64,000 bases of DNA from the NCBI RefSeq assembly GCF_000478195.2, contig NZ_AUZM01000004.1, positions 1-64,000 on the forward strand, given 5' to 3'. Below the pieces are notes generated by a model that searched no databases, had not been told where the DNA came from, and was given only the letters and a program-made list of their open reading frames with translations. A program made the translations under genes and the position numbers. This DNA comes from Lyngbya aestuarii BL J. GTDB lineage: Bacteria; Cyanobacteriota; Cyanobacteriia; Cyanobacteriales; Microcoleaceae. Below are positions 9,300-18,541 of the stretch, piece after piece; the first letter of the stretch is position 1, and every line of letters starts with the position of its first letter.

Positions 9300-9352
9300 G
9301 GCGGGTTTACCAAAATGTTTTTACAAAAAATCTAAATAAACCCGCCTTTATT
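9300..9352 (+). terminator. Probable Rho-independent terminator of msrA
   Basis: A perfect 10-bp stem GGCGGGTTTA (9300-9309) pairs with TAAACCCGCC (9337-9346) across an A/T-rich loop. It is followed by TTTATT, 13 bases after the msrA stop. The long loop is atypical. The T-run lies on the plus side only, so it serves msrA rather than galT. Confidence 0.6.
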
Positions 9353-9391
9353 GTGAGGAATGAATGATTTACTTACATATTTTTGAAGGAG

Positions 9392-10459
9392 TTAATGTCG
9401 CAGATAAACTAAATTATCATTATTAAAATCATCATCATCAGAATTTTCATCATGGGGAATCGTAACGTTTCGCAAAAATTCTGCACTTTCTTCAGGTAAA
9501 GCGGTATTAATATACATTCCACTGCCTAACTCAAACCCGGCTGATAGCGAAACTCGTGGCACAACAGCAATATACCAATGAAAATATTCTGCATACTTAT
9601 CAGAAGTTGGAATAGAGCGAATTGTATAGTTGTAATCTGGATTTTGTAACCCATAATAAAGTTTTGCTAAAACGACTTTGAGAGTTCGAGATAAATCGGT
9701 AATTTCTCCATTCGTAATCTCATCAAAAGAGGAAGAATGACGACGGGGAAAAATCCAAATATGAAAGGGAGAAAGAGCCGCATAGGGAATAAAGGCGACA
9801 AAATATTGACTCTCGAAAACAATCCGTTCTTGGGTGTTTAGTTCCTCTTGTAAGGTATGACAAAAAATACATTCTCCAGTATCATCGTAATAGCGAATTG
9901 CTTCTTGAGTGCGATCGCGCCATTGATAAGGTACAATAGGTAAAGCAGCAATTTGGGAGTGAGGATGTTCCAGAGATGTACCTGCTCCTCGTCCATGATT
10001 TTTAAAAATTACAATGGTTTCAATTCGAGAATCTTGACGTAAATCTGAGTATCTTTTCCGGTAAACTCGGAGAATACTTGAAATGTCTTCAATACTCATT
10101 AAAGCGGTGGTTAAATCATGGCGAGAATGTTCAATAATGACTTCGTGACAACCGACACCCGATAAGGAGCGAAAAATACCGTCAATATTTCTAATTCGTT
10201 CTCCAGTTTGAGATAAAGCAGGATATTTATTACCCACAACTCGTACTTTCCAATCACTTCCTACGCCTTCACAAAGTCGCAAAGATTCAGGGGTTCCGGT
10301 TAGATGTTCGTTACCCAAACAAAACGGACAATCTGAACGATACACAGGAATTTTCAGAGTGGGGATTTCATTTTGAGTAAATTCATGGGGACGTTTTGCT
10401 CGTTCAGTGGCAATAATCACCCAATCTCTTGTAATCAAATTTTGTCTTAACTCAGTCAT
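9392..10459 (-). CDS. galT: Galactose-1-phosphate uridylyltransferase (HIT superfamily)
   Basis: The 355-residue enzyme exchanges UMP between UDP-glucose and galactose-1-phosphate. It shows zinc-type pairs CPFC and CIFCH, the GalT segment FKNHGRGAGTSLEHPHSQIAALP with the HPHSQ active site, and a second HIT-like region HIWIFPRRHSSSFDE. ATG 10459 gives MTELRQNLITRDWVIIATERAKRP, the usual start of this family; an in-frame start at 10504 adds an unlikely Ser/Leu-rich prefix. The last 20 residues are rich in Asp and Asn (DENSDDDDFNNDN). Close relatives may act on other sugar phosphates, so the exact substrate is inferred. Confidence 0.82.
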   Translation of the reverse strand: MTELRQNLITRDWVIIATERAKRPHEFTQNEIPTLKIPVYRSDCPFCLGNEHLTGTPESLRLCEGVGSDWKVRVVGNKYPALSQTGERIRNIDGIFRSLSGVGCHEVIIEHSRHDLTTALMSIEDISSILRVYRKRYSDLRQDSRIETIVIFKNHGRGAGTSLEHPHSQIAALPIVPYQWRDRTQEAIRYYDDTGECIFCHTLQEELNTQERIVFESQYFVAFIPYAALSPFHIWIFPRRHSSSFDEITNGEITDLSRTLKVVLAKLYYGLQNPDYNYTIRSIPTSDKYAEYFHWYIAVVPRVSLSAGFELGSGMYINTALPEESAEFLRNVTIPHDENSDDDDFNNDNLVYLRH

Positions 10460-10536
10460 AAAATTAGATAGAGAAAGAAAAGTTATTAAATTAGAATTCT
10501 GCAATCAGACTTCAGTTTCAGAATTCTGAGAAAATC

Positions 10537-11571
10537 TTAATGATTGTGCATTGGTAATCCTCGCTTTGTCGTCAGGTAAATCGCAAAACTGCCTAACCAA
10601 TGACTCCCACTGTAGTCAACCGCAGAGACTAAATTTAAACCGATTTCTCGATGCACCCAAGCAACGGCTTCTAGGGCGGGTATACGAGCATCAGAACTTG
10701 GTAATTTTGAAATAATACCTTCTAACATCCAAGCCCGACTTAAGTTTAAACCATCAAAATGAGATTGGGCATAATCGTGGGGATTTTCTACAGAAAGAGG
10801 CGGCAACCAATCGGTTTGTTTTTCAGTGGGAAGTTTAGGTAAAAACTGAGTTAACCAAGTGGCAAAAGCATCCGGAGAAAGAAGGCGTCGCATTAAGTCG
10901 GCTTCGGCTAATGTTGGTGAGAGAAAATCATATCCCCAGGGTTCTAAATGTAGAGGATGATTACAATCATTGAGATAAAATTGACGGATTTTTTGCTCAA
11001 TTTCTGGGATTAAAGTGGGGTGATGAGCGCTTGCCCAATCCCAAATTAAACCGAAAGCAAATGCTGTTTGAGCGTGGCTACCTGTACGGTTAGGATAGGA
11101 TAAATTTTGCCACCATTTTTGTAGATTTTGGACAGCAACGGTTTCTAAGGGTTGGAGAATTTCCAGCCATTTTTTGCCTTGAATATCTTGCCATTCTCTT
11201 AATTCACTGGTGAGTTGTAAAAGCCATACTAAACCGTAAGGACATTCAAACCGAGGCTGAGATTGTAAATGGTTAACTTCGGTGTTAATCTGTTCAGAGG
11301 TAATATTTTGGGCAATTGCTTCTCGGGCTGTCTGATTAAATGAAGCATGAGGAAATAAATGGATTAACCGCACAAGCATCCAATGATTATGAACGGCTGA
11401 ATGCCAGTCTAAACAGCCATAAAATGCCGGAGTGAGTTGGCGATGAGGAATAAAATCTTCACCATTGTCTAGCCAATATAATTGAACGTGTGGATATTCT
11501 CGCAAGACACATCCCAAAGCAAACTGGGCAAATTGACTCGCCATTTTGAGGTCAAGTTGATCGGGTTTCAC
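10537..11571 (-). CDS. DUF2891 family protein
   Basis: This 344-residue soluble protein has the DUF2891 signatures: HRQLTPAFYGCLDWHSAVHNHWMLVRLIHLFP near residues 43-75, then WLLQLTSELREW, and SHFDGLNLSRAWMLEGI near 267. The conserved His/Trp motifs and regular alpha-helical repeats resemble (alpha/alpha)6-barrel carbohydrate-active folds, but no reaction is established for the family. It lies upstream of galT on the same strand (about 77 bases between coding parts), so a shared transcript and a sugar-related role are plausible but inferred. Confidence 0.8.
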   Translation of the reverse strand: MKPDQLDLKMASQFAQFALGCVLREYPHVQLYWLDNGEDFIPHRQLTPAFYGCLDWHSAVHNHWMLVRLIHLFPHASFNQTAREAIAQNITSEQINTEVNHLQSQPRFECPYGLVWLLQLTSELREWQDIQGKKWLEILQPLETVAVQNLQKWWQNLSYPNRTGSHAQTAFAFGLIWDWASAHHPTLIPEIEQKIRQFYLNDCNHPLHLEPWGYDFLSPTLAEADLMRRLLSPDAFATWLTQFLPKLPTEKQTDWLPPLSVENPHDYAQSHFDGLNLSRAWMLEGIISKLPSSDARIPALEAVAWVHREIGLNLVSAVDYSGSHWLGSFAIYLTTKRGLPMHNH

Positions 11572-11698
11572 AGCAGAAAATGGGGTAACTTGAACTGAGA
11601 AACAAAAGATGAGAGGTTTTAAGTTTAAATCCTAACCTAAAATTTCCAAATTATCAGTAATTGTCACACTTCTTTTCAAAGATAAACTCTAAATTTAC

Positions 11699-13018
11699 TT
11701 AATTTAAAGGACTGGCTGCTTTTGCGGCTTTGGCTTGTTCGACATTAACACCTGCTAAAATGATTAAACCCAGAATAAAGAAAATAATTAAGGAGAGAAT
11801 AGAAGTGCGGGCGGTTCCTGTAATTTGACGAATTAAAGCAAAAACTAATGGCCCAATAATTGCTGATCCTTTATTAAAAACTGAGTAAAATCCATAAAAT
11901 TCAGCCGCAGCGTGAACGGGAATAATTGAACCATAAAAAGATCGACTCAGAGATTGAGATCCGCCTTGAACTAATCCGACAATTCCCCCTAAGATAAAAT
12001 ATTCAGTTGGGGTGGTCAAAAAGTAAGCATAAATCACCACAAATGACCAACCCACTAAACTCACCATTAAGGCTTTTTTAGCGGATATTTTCTCGGCTAA
12101 CTTACTAAATGCCAATGCACCTCCAACACTCACAAACTGAATGACTAACAAGGTAATCATCAAAACATTTGTTGAGAATTTTAATTCTTCAGTTCCATAA
12201 ATTGTTGCCATGACAACAACAGTTTGAATACCATTATTATAAATCATATAGGCAATCAAAAAGGATAATAACTGTTTAAAATATTGCAGTTTTCTCAGGG
12301 TAACAACAGTTCTAATCAGTCCCACTTTTAGATAAGCAATTCCAGAGGGAAGATGACGATATTCTACAGGTAATCTCTCCAGTGTAGGGGCTTCTTTAAG
12401 ATACAAAAAGGTAAAAATTGAAAAGCCACCCCACCAGAATCCCGCCATTAAAATTGCTAATCTAGCCGCCAGTTCAGCAGAAATTCCTAAAGCTTGATGT
12501 CCTGCAATTAACCCGAGTGAAAGGGCAAATTGTAACCCTCCTCCGACATAACCATAAGCAAATCCTTTCCCTGAAATCCAATCCATTTGATCTTCAGAAG
12601 CTAGACTGGGTAGGAAAGCATCATAAAAAATGTTAGCACTCACAAAACAGACTTGAGCAATGAGAAGTAAAATGATAGTCTGAACTAAATCCCCGGCTTG
12701 TGAAAAGAATAATAAACAAGTCGCAAAACTGCCACTATAGCAAAATGCCATGAGAAACTTCTTTTTAGAAGCTGAGAAGTCTGAAATCGCTCCCATCACC
12801 GGAGCAATTAAAAAAACAATAAAAGCTGATAAACTAATCAGAAATCCCCAAATTGTGGTTGCACTATAAAGGGTTCCACCAAAGGAAATCCCCCCTTTCG
12901 GCACGACAACAGCAGCGAAATAGGCGGGTAATACAGCAACAACAACAGTGGTGATATAGGCAGAATTTGCCCAGTCATACATCAGCCAGCCGAAAATTTG
13001 CTTTTGATTGTTAGACAT
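11699..13018 (-). CDS. MFS transporter, UMF1 / Atg22-like family
   Basis: The 439-residue membrane protein has about 12 hydrophobic segments and begins with the family signature FGWLMYDWANSAYITTVVVAVLPAYFA. The MFS loop 2 region is present as APVMGAISDFSASKKKFL, and the second half contains GLVQGGSQSLSRSFYGSIIP, typical of the Atg22/UMF1 group. Relatives export amino acids from yeast vacuoles; the bacterial substrate is unknown. It is divergent from the helicase gene, with a strong hairpin in the 125-base spacer. Confidence 0.85.
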   Translation of the reverse strand: MSNNQKQIFGWLMYDWANSAYITTVVVAVLPAYFAAVVVPKGGISFGGTLYSATTIWGFLISLSAFIVFLIAPVMGAISDFSASKKKFLMAFCYSGSFATCLLFFSQAGDLVQTIILLLIAQVCFVSANIFYDAFLPSLASEDQMDWISGKGFAYGYVGGGLQFALSLGLIAGHQALGISAELAARLAILMAGFWWGGFSIFTFLYLKEAPTLERLPVEYRHLPSGIAYLKVGLIRTVVTLRKLQYFKQLLSFLIAYMIYNNGIQTVVVMATIYGTEELKFSTNVLMITLLVIQFVSVGGALAFSKLAEKISAKKALMVSLVGWSFVVIYAYFLTTPTEYFILGGIVGLVQGGSQSLSRSFYGSIIPVHAAAEFYGFYSVFNKGSAIIGPLVFALIRQITGTARTSILSLIIFFILGLIILAGVNVEQAKAAKAASPLN

Positions 13019-13056
13019 CGTTAAATTTAGTGTTAATCATTAAAATAGATGTTTAA

Positions 13057-13099
13057 GTCACAGATTACTCCGCCGTAAAACGACGGAGCCTGCTGTGAC
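13057..13099. repeat. Two-tier inverted repeat (hairpin) upstream of the helicase
   Basis: The outer arms GTCACAG (13057-13063) and CTGTGAC (13093-13099) are perfect. The inner arms CTCCGCCGT (13068-13076) and ACGACGGAG (13080-13088) pair with one mismatch around AAA. It sits in the spacer between divergent promoters, where a terminator for either gene is not expected. It could be a 5' leader structure, a protein site, or an end of a lost IS200/IS605-type element. Confidence 0.65.
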
Positions 13100-13143
13100 C
13101 GTTGGTCAATTCTTTCCACCCTTCACTGATAGCGATAAATCTT

Positions 13144-14670
13144 ATGCCTCGCACTCCAATTTTATCCTTTGATCGCGGTACCCTGATTTTGCATCCTCCT
13201 CCAAAAGGAAAAGCCTGGATTGACTTTGCAACTTGGGATGATCGGGTAGAAAAATTTCGCATTCCGGCAATTTATTATCGTTCTTTAATCAAATCATTAG
13301 AAGCTGAAAATGTCAATTTTGTTGATCAGGCGGAAGATTTTAAATCTTTGGAATTTGTTCCGAGCGTGGAGATGAAACCCTATACTCATCAACAGGAAGC
13401 TTTAACAGCATGGCAACAAGCCCAAAGTCAAGGAGTGGTAATTTTGCCAACGGCTTCGGGAAAAACTTATCTGGCTCAAATGGCAATGCAAGCGACATCA
13501 AACAGCACTTTAATTGTTGTTCCGACTTTGGATTTAATGCACCAATGGTATGCTCATTTAAAGGCGGCTTTTCCGGATTTGGAGATTGGTTTATTAGGGG
13601 GAGGTTCACGAGATAAAACCCCGATTTTAGTGGCAACTTATGATAGTGCAACGATTCATGCTGAGACAATTGGGAATAAATATGGGTTGTTAGTGTTTGA
13701 TGAATGTCATCATTTACCCACGGATTTTTATCGGGTTATTGCTGAATATGCAATTGCTCCTTATCGTTTGGGTTTAACGGCAACTCCAGATCGTTCGGAT
13801 GGAAAACATAGTGATTTACATTATTTAATTGGGCCTAATGTTTATCATAAAACACCGGAACAACTTGCCGGAGTTGCATTGGCTGAACATAAAAATGTCC
13901 AGATTTTCGTGCGCCTTTCTCCACAAGAACAGAAGGTTTATCAGGAGCAAATTAAGATTAGAAATGATTTCCTTAAAGACAATAAGATTAGATTGGGGAG
14001 TTTAGAAGGCTGGAAAAATTTTGTGATGATTAGTTCGCGCTCTCCAACGGGAAGACGGGCGATGTTAGCCCATCGTCAAGCGAAAGAAATTGCACTGTGT
14101 ACTGAGGGAAAACTGCGAGTATTGACAAATTTACTCTCTCAACATTATCCAGAACGAATCTTGATTTTTACCGGGGATAATGCGACTGTTTATCGGATTT
14201 CTCAGGATTTTTTAATTCCAGCAATTACTCATCAAACTCCGGTTAAAGAACGTCATCAAATCTTATCTAAGTTTCGCCAAGGAGAATATAAAACTTTAGT
14301 GGCGTCTCATGTGTTGAATGAAGGGGTTGATGTTCCTGACGCTCGGATTGCAATTATTTTATCGGGAACGGCTTCCCAACGAGAATATATTCAACGTTTA
14401 GGGCGTGTTTTACGAAAGGGAAGTAAAGCCAATAAACAGGCTATTTTGTATGAAGTTGTGACTGAAAATACAGCCGAAGAACGAACATCACAACGGCGAA
14501 AAGGTCAGAACAAGTATTCAGTTGATCAGAATAAATATCAATCCCAACCTCAACAGTTAGAACTGCTAAAATATGGAACAAAACCCCAACCGACAAAACG
14601 AGCTGCGGAATCTTCTGGAAAGTGGGGAGAAGATCATCCTAAATCACCCGGAAACAAAGAAGAAGAATGA
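13144..14670 (+). CDS. XPB-like superfamily 2 DNA helicase
   Basis: From ATG 13144 the protein is 508 residues. It shows an N-terminal domain (MPRTPILSFDRGTLILHPPPKG), Walker A PTASGKT (about 102-108), the motif II variant DECHH, motif III GLTATPDR and motif VI QRLGRVLRKGS. These fit the XPB/Rad25-like SF2 group that unwinds DNA in repair or transcription-linked processes. The C-terminus (after about 460) is polar, rich in Lys, Gln and Ser, and probably disordered. Archaeal XPB is usually followed by the nuclease Bax1 (DUF790), and similar pairs are known in bacteria. No DUF790 gene follows here; the next gene is a 72-residue protein. An in-frame start at 13102 is less likely. Confidence 0.85.
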   Translation: MPRTPILSFDRGTLILHPPPKGKAWIDFATWDDRVEKFRIPAIYYRSLIKSLEAENVNFVDQAEDFKSLEFVPSVEMKPYTHQQEALTAWQQAQSQGVVILPTASGKTYLAQMAMQATSNSTLIVVPTLDLMHQWYAHLKAAFPDLEIGLLGGGSRDKTPILVATYDSATIHAETIGNKYGLLVFDECHHLPTDFYRVIAEYAIAPYRLGLTATPDRSDGKHSDLHYLIGPNVYHKTPEQLAGVALAEHKNVQIFVRLSPQEQKVYQEQIKIRNDFLKDNKIRLGSLEGWKNFVMISSRSPTGRRAMLAHRQAKEIALCTEGKLRVLTNLLSQHYPERILIFTGDNATVYRISQDFLIPAITHQTPVKERHQILSKFRQGEYKTLVASHVLNEGVDVPDARIAIILSGTASQREYIQRLGRVLRKGSKANKQAILYEVVTENTAEERTSQRRKGQNKYSVDQNKYQSQPQQLELLKYGTKPQPTKRAAESSGKWGEDHPKSPGNKEEE

Positions 14671-14801
14671 ATTTTGAAAGACTTTTTAAGTTTTCTTGTA
14701 TTTTGAACCTTGATGCGATAAGATAACTATTAATATAAAACTCCAGTTTGAACTTTACGGTTTCCAAAATAAGTAGGATTGTGATCGCTAACAGAAAATC
14801 A

Positions 14802-15020
14802 ATGTCTATCTCAAAACAAGAAGCAAAACAAAAACTTGAACGTTTAATTTTTTATGATGAGTCTTCCTCTGAGTGGGTTCAGGATGTTTGGGATATGAGT
14901 CCAACATTAGGAGAAGGTGCTGCAAAATTAGTAGAAGCTTTTGATTCGTTAATTGATTATTGTCCTGAAGCTCAACTTGAAAAAATGTTACAAACTTTAT
15001 ACAAAGATCATCTAGAGTAA
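14802..15020 (+). CDS. Small hypothetical protein
   Basis: The 72-residue product from ATG 14802 (MSISKQEAKQKLERLIFYDESSSEW...) is soluble, acidic and mostly helical. An in-frame start at 14748 would add 18 residues of different, basic character and is less likely. No family is recognised. It follows the helicase by about 130 bases on the same strand and might share its transcript. The codon pattern and Glu/Lys balance look like real coding sequence, but evidence is limited to the frame itself. Confidence 0.5.
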   Translation: MSISKQEAKQKLERLIFYDESSSEWVQDVWDMSPTLGEGAAKLVEAFDSLIDYCPEAQLEKMLQTLYKDHLE

Positions 15021-15034
15021 TCTCACCCCAATGT

Positions 15035-15285
15035 CATGTAAGAGACGGGTTAACCGCACAACAAGTGCTGGTGATGTCTAAATGGATAGTCTTCCGTCGG
15101 ATAGTTGTTCTCCTGGCTTCTAGATGACTGAGGAAAGGGAAACTTAGACGAACCCCCTCAAACCTATGAGTCAGAAGGAAAGTGAAATCCCACAAAGCAG
15201 ATGATATTGGGTTAACTCAGGGAATTGAGGAATGTTTGTGATAAACTCCTTAGCTGTAAGGAAATAGTCAGTTGAACAAATAGGA
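15035..15285. other. Non-coding stretch, possibly a structured RNA or group II intron remnant
   Basis: This spacer has no long frame and is less A/T-rich than its surroundings. It contains short segments such as GGGTTAACCGCACAACAAG, GGCTTCTAGATGACTGAGG and CTATGAGTCAGAAGGAAAG that remind me of domain I of cyanobacterial group II introns. No maturase gene or domain V hairpin was identified. The resemblance is from memory and is weak. Confidence 0.25.
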
Positions 15286-15288
15286 AGA

Positions 15289-15753
15289 ATGAATTCTGAA
15301 GGTTTTGGATTTGAGGTATCAGAGGCGGCAAAAGAGCTACTTTCTCCTGAGAAATTAGAACAACTCAAACAATCCTTTGCTCAAATTGATAGCAATCACG
15401 ATGGTAAAATCGTGCTAGAGGAATATTTGCAATATCTGCTAGAGCAAGAGAAAGAAAAGTTAATCAAGCAGTTTAAACACCTTGATGCGAATCAAGATGG
15501 CTGTATTGAGTTTGAAGAATTTTTGATGGCAATAGAGCCAGATTATAATATTCTCAAAAAATTTCGAGAATTTGATACAGATGGCGATGGTTTACTGTCA
15601 TTTCAGGAAGCATTAAAAATTGCTGATCAGTTGTATTTACCTGTGGAGACAGAGGAACTCAAAGTTCTTTTACAGCAAGCCGATCAAAATGGAGATGAAC
15701 AAGTTACCTTTTATGAATTTTTAGGAGCCATTATCCAGTTTGGTTTCCAATAG
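15289..15753 (+). CDS. Four-EF-hand calcium-binding protein
   Basis: The 154-residue soluble protein carries four EF-hand loops, each with Asp at position 1 and Glu at position 12: residues 34-45 (DSNHDGKIVLEE), 66-77 (DANQDGCIEFEE), 96-107 (DTDGDGLLSFQE) and 132-143 (DQNGDEQVTFYE). The fourth has Glu instead of the usual Gly at loop position 6 and may bind more weakly. The paired layout resembles calmodulin or calerythrin. Cyanobacterial EF-hand proteins have been linked to calcium signalling and filament traits; the partner here is unknown. The gene is isolated between an unexplained 270-base spacer and an opposing gene. Confidence 0.9.
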   Translation: MNSEGFGFEVSEAAKELLSPEKLEQLKQSFAQIDSNHDGKIVLEEYLQYLLEQEKEKLIKQFKHLDANQDGCIEFEEFLMAIEPDYNILKKFREFDTDGDGLLSFQEALKIADQLYLPVETEELKVLLQQADQNGDEQVTFYEFLGAIIQFGFQ

Positions 15754-15931
15754 TTTGTCTGATCGGTTTATCTGGGTTCGAGAGTATTTTTTATTGAATT
15801 AACGAAGAACTCAGATGATCCTAGCCAACTCAATACATTGCTTGAACATTTGCTTGGGTTGGCTGACTCTATATTGATTCAAATTGAACCCAAACTGATC
15901 AAGACTCACAATGAATAAAGACATCAAGAGA

Positions 15932-16348
15932 TTAATTTTTAGAGGCGAGAATTTGAGAGAGTTCAGCGTGCATAAACGCAATATCTGGATCGCGTTGAAT
16001 CGCTTCAAAATAGCGTTTTTCTCGAACATTTCCATTTTCTGAAGGGCGAAGCAAAACTTGAGCTTCTTCTAAGAGGTGATTGACTTGTTGTAGAGTAACT
16101 GGCTCATCTTTCGCTGCCATCACTTCATCAATTTGAGCGATTAATTGAGAAAAGGGACGCAACCAACTAAACATTTCGTCTCCAAGCACCAGTTGAAAAA
16201 ATTCTCCCCGAGAACGAATTGGGCCATTAACTTTTTCGTACTCAATTTTTTCAGATTCTAACAGTGCTTTATGAAGGCGTAATAGTTTAGTTCGTACATT
16301 CCGCAAACGCCTAAAGGGAAAATCGAGAGAAGCAGGATTTGAAGACAT
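15932..16348 (-). CDS. Conserved hypothetical helical protein
   Basis: The 138-residue product is predicted helical and soluble: FRRLRNVRTKLLRLHKALLESEKIEYEKVNGPIRSRGEFFQLVLGDEMFSWLRPFSQLIAQIDE. The segment RSRGEFFQLVLGDEMFSWLRPFS looks like a conserved motif and I have the impression of homologues across bacteria, without a function. It sits between the EF-hand gene (opposite strand) and a Uma2 gene on the same strand about 90 bases away. No signal peptide or metal motif is visible. Confidence 0.6.
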   Translation of the reverse strand: MSSNPASLDFPFRRLRNVRTKLLRLHKALLESEKIEYEKVNGPIRSRGEFFQLVLGDEMFSWLRPFSQLIAQIDEVMAAKDEPVTLQQVNHLLEEAQVLLRPSENGNVREKRYFEAIQRDPDIAFMHAELSQILASKN

Positions 16349-16439
16349 TGATCAAAATTGCGGTTGCTACTTAATCTATTGTGTCATATGAAGCTGATTT
16401 TTGAAAGACAACCTCGCTACGGATTGAGAAAAACAATCT

Positions 16440-17003
16440 TTATTCTAACAACCAATCAAAGACTTGACCTAACGTGAGTTGTAGTTCATGGGCAAACTCA
16501 GGAACTGGAAGTAGTTGTTCGGGTTCATCAAAGACTGCGGGTGCTTGTGTGGGAAGATAAACAAATATTGTTTTTTCTTCTGGGTCAATTAACCAGCCCA
16601 TTTGAGTTTCAAATTTAAAACAATTTAAGATTTTTTTCGTTACTTTTGTTTGACTTTGATTAGGTGAAAGGATTTCAATAATCCAATCTGGAGCTAATGG
16701 AAATATATTAGCGATTTCACCTCTTTCATCACGAGATATTCGACTCTGTATAAATACAGAAATATCTGGTACTATTGAGCTTTGACTAAACGTACATCGC
16801 AACTCTGAAAAAGCCCTAGCAATTTTTTGTGGTTTTAATACAGTATTAATTGCAGTTGATAATTCGGTTTGAATAGTGCTATGTTTTCCTTGTGGCATTG
16901 GTTTTTGAATAATCTCTCCATCAATATACTCACTTGCAGGTTCAGTTTCTTCTAACTGTATAAATTCATCTAGCGTTATTTTTTTTGTCTGTATTTGTAC
17001 CAT
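16440..17003 (-). CDS. Uma2 family (DUF820) restriction endonuclease-like protein
   Basis: The 187-residue protein has the Uma2/DUF820 pattern: ITLDEFIQLEETEPASEYIDGEIIQKP, then LRCTFSQSSIVPDISVF and PDWIIEILSPNQSQTKVTKKIL. These include the PD-(D/E)XK-like core with PDI, E-I-L-S and the downstream lysine. The family is greatly expanded in cyanobacteria, often near transposons, and its biological role is unknown. The C-terminal ELQLTLGQVFDWL is typical, so it looks full length. Confidence 0.88.
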   Translation of the reverse strand: MVQIQTKKITLDEFIQLEETEPASEYIDGEIIQKPMPQGKHSTIQTELSTAINTVLKPQKIARAFSELRCTFSQSSIVPDISVFIQSRISRDERGEIANIFPLAPDWIIEILSPNQSQTKVTKKILNCFKFETQMGWLIDPEEKTIFVYLPTQAPAVFDEPEQLLPVPEFAHELQLTLGQVFDWLLE

Positions 17004-17055
17004 TTTTATTATTGATTTAATTTCAAAAAGGTGTTTTTATTTCAGTCTGAAAATG

Positions 17056-17074
17056 AGGTGGGCATTGCCCACCT
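17056..17074 (-). terminator. Hairpin downstream of dapL
   Basis: A perfect 8-bp stem AGGTGGGC/GCCCACCT with a 3-base loop lies 10 bases after the dapL stop on the minus strand. Only a weak T-run follows, so termination may be partial. The GGTGGGCATTGCCCACC core is also a common dispersed repeat in cyanobacteria. Confidence 0.5.
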
Positions 17075-17084
17075 AATCTTAATA

Positions 17085-18320
17085 CTAAACCTTAAACTTC
17101 TCCGTAATTCGTTTCATCGCCTCATTGACATTTTCTCGGCTATTAAAAGCAGAAATACGGAAATATCCTTCACCTGCCGCCCCAAATCCAGAACCCGGTG
17201 TGCCAACAACATTACAAGTTTGGAGCAACTTATCAAAGAAATCCCAACTCGATAAACCATGAGGTGTTTTCACCCAAACATAGGGCGCATTAACACCACC
17301 ATAAACAGATAAACCAGCCGCTTTTAATTGTTCACAAATAATCGTGGCATTTTCCATGTAGAAGTCAATTAACGCCCTGACTTGTGCTTTTCCCTCAGTG
17401 CTATAAACGGCTTCTGCGCCCCGTTGAACCCCATAAGAAACCCCGTTAAACTTCGTAGACTGACGACGGTTCCACAACTTCCAAATCTCCACATCTGAAC
17501 CATCAGATGCCTTCGCCGTTAAGGTTTTGGGAACCACTGTTAAAGCACAACGAGTTCCGGTAAATCCGGCATTTTTAGAAAAAGATCGAAACTCAATCGC
17601 ACAATCTCGCGCCCCGTCTATTTCATAGATAGAATGAGGTAAACTGGAATCAGTAATAAATGCTTCATAAGCCGCATCAAAGAAAATAATTGCGCCGTTT
17701 GCTTTGGCGTAATCAACCCAAGTTTTTAGATAGTCTTTAGTCGCTGTTGCGCCTGTAGGATTATTGGGAAAACACAAGTAAATTAAATCAACTTTTTGAC
17801 TAGGAATTTCTGCCGTAAAGTTATTTTCTGCGGTGATCGGAAGATAAACTAAACCGTCAAATTCACCTCGTTCATTGACCGAACCTGTATGACCCGCCAT
17901 GACATTTGTATCGACATAGACCGGATATACGGGGTCAGTAACCGCAATGATATTATCTTTACCAAAAATGTCAAGAATGTTGCCTGTATCGCATTTAGAA
18001 CCATCAGAAATGAAGATTTCCGACGCATCAATATCGCATCCTCTGGCTTGAAAATCCTCTTGAGCAATTTTTTCCCGTAGCCACGCATAACCCTGTTCGG
18101 GGCCATAACCTTTAAAGGTATTGCGATCGCCCATTTCTTCAACCGCTTTAATCATCGCCGTGCGACAGGCTTCGGGTAGAGGTTCGGTGACATCGCCAAT
18201 TCCGAGTTTAATAATTTTGGCGTCAGAATTTGCTTCGATAAAGCTATTCACCCGTCGGGCGATTTCAGGAAAGAGGTAGCCTGCTTTGAGTTTGAGGTAG
18301 TTGTCGTTAATCGTTGCCAT
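17085..18320 (-). CDS. dapL: LL-diaminopimelate aminotransferase
   Basis: The 411-residue PLP enzyme converts tetrahydrodipicolinate directly to LL-diaminopimelate in lysine and peptidoglycan synthesis, the route used by cyanobacteria and plants. Signatures are the N-terminus [30 protein letters not shown], the conserved CFPNNPTGA segment, and the PLP-lysine motif [13 protein letters not shown]. Length and both ends match the family. It is monocistronic, with a terminator-like hairpin downstream and a 220-base spacer upstream. Confidence 0.95.
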   Translation of the reverse strand: MATINDNYLKLKAGYLFPEIARRVNSFIEANSDAKIIKLGIGDVTEPLPEACRTAMIKAVEEMGDRNTFKGYGPEQGYAWLREKIAQEDFQARGCDIDASEIFISDGSKCDTGNILDIFGKDNIIAVTDPVYPVYVDTNVMAGHTGSVNERGEFDGLVYLPITAENNFTAEIPSQKVDLIYLCFPNNPTGATATKDYLKTWVDYAKANGAIIFFDAAYEAFITDSSLPHSIYEIDGARDCAIEFRSFSKNAGFTGTRCALTVVPKTLTAKASDGSDVEIWKLWNRRQSTKFNGVSYGVQRGAEAVYSTEGKAQVRALIDFYMENATIICEQLKAAGLSVYGGVNAPYVWVKTPHGLSSWDFFDKLLQTCNVVGTPGSGFGAAGEGYFRISAFNSRENVNEAMKRITEKFKV

Positions 18321-18482
18321 TTTGAATCCTTACAAATGCTGTCAAACAGCTTACAGCCAACTGTTGCCTATTCGTCAAAAATATTCTTTTTCCGCAACTC
18401 TGCGGTCAGTTGGGCGCTGATTTGTACTATTGTGCCATGCCAAGCTACCTCTAGTTTCAGCGATCGCCAATTTTTAGGGGAA

Positions 18483-18504
18483 ATGAGTCATAATTATGAC
18501 TCAT
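18483..18504. repeat. Perfect 22-bp palindrome between dapL and the bacterioferritin-like gene
   Basis: ATGAGTCATAA (18483-18493) is followed directly by its exact reverse complement (18494-18504), with no spacer. It lies 38 bases past the stop of the ferritin-like gene and about 160 bases upstream of the dapL start. It could act as a terminator hairpin for the former or as an operator for dapL; the loop-free symmetry favours a dimeric protein site. Confidence 0.7.
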
Positions 18505-18541
18505 AAAATTAGCGACCGCCTTCTCTATTAATCTCTAAAAA

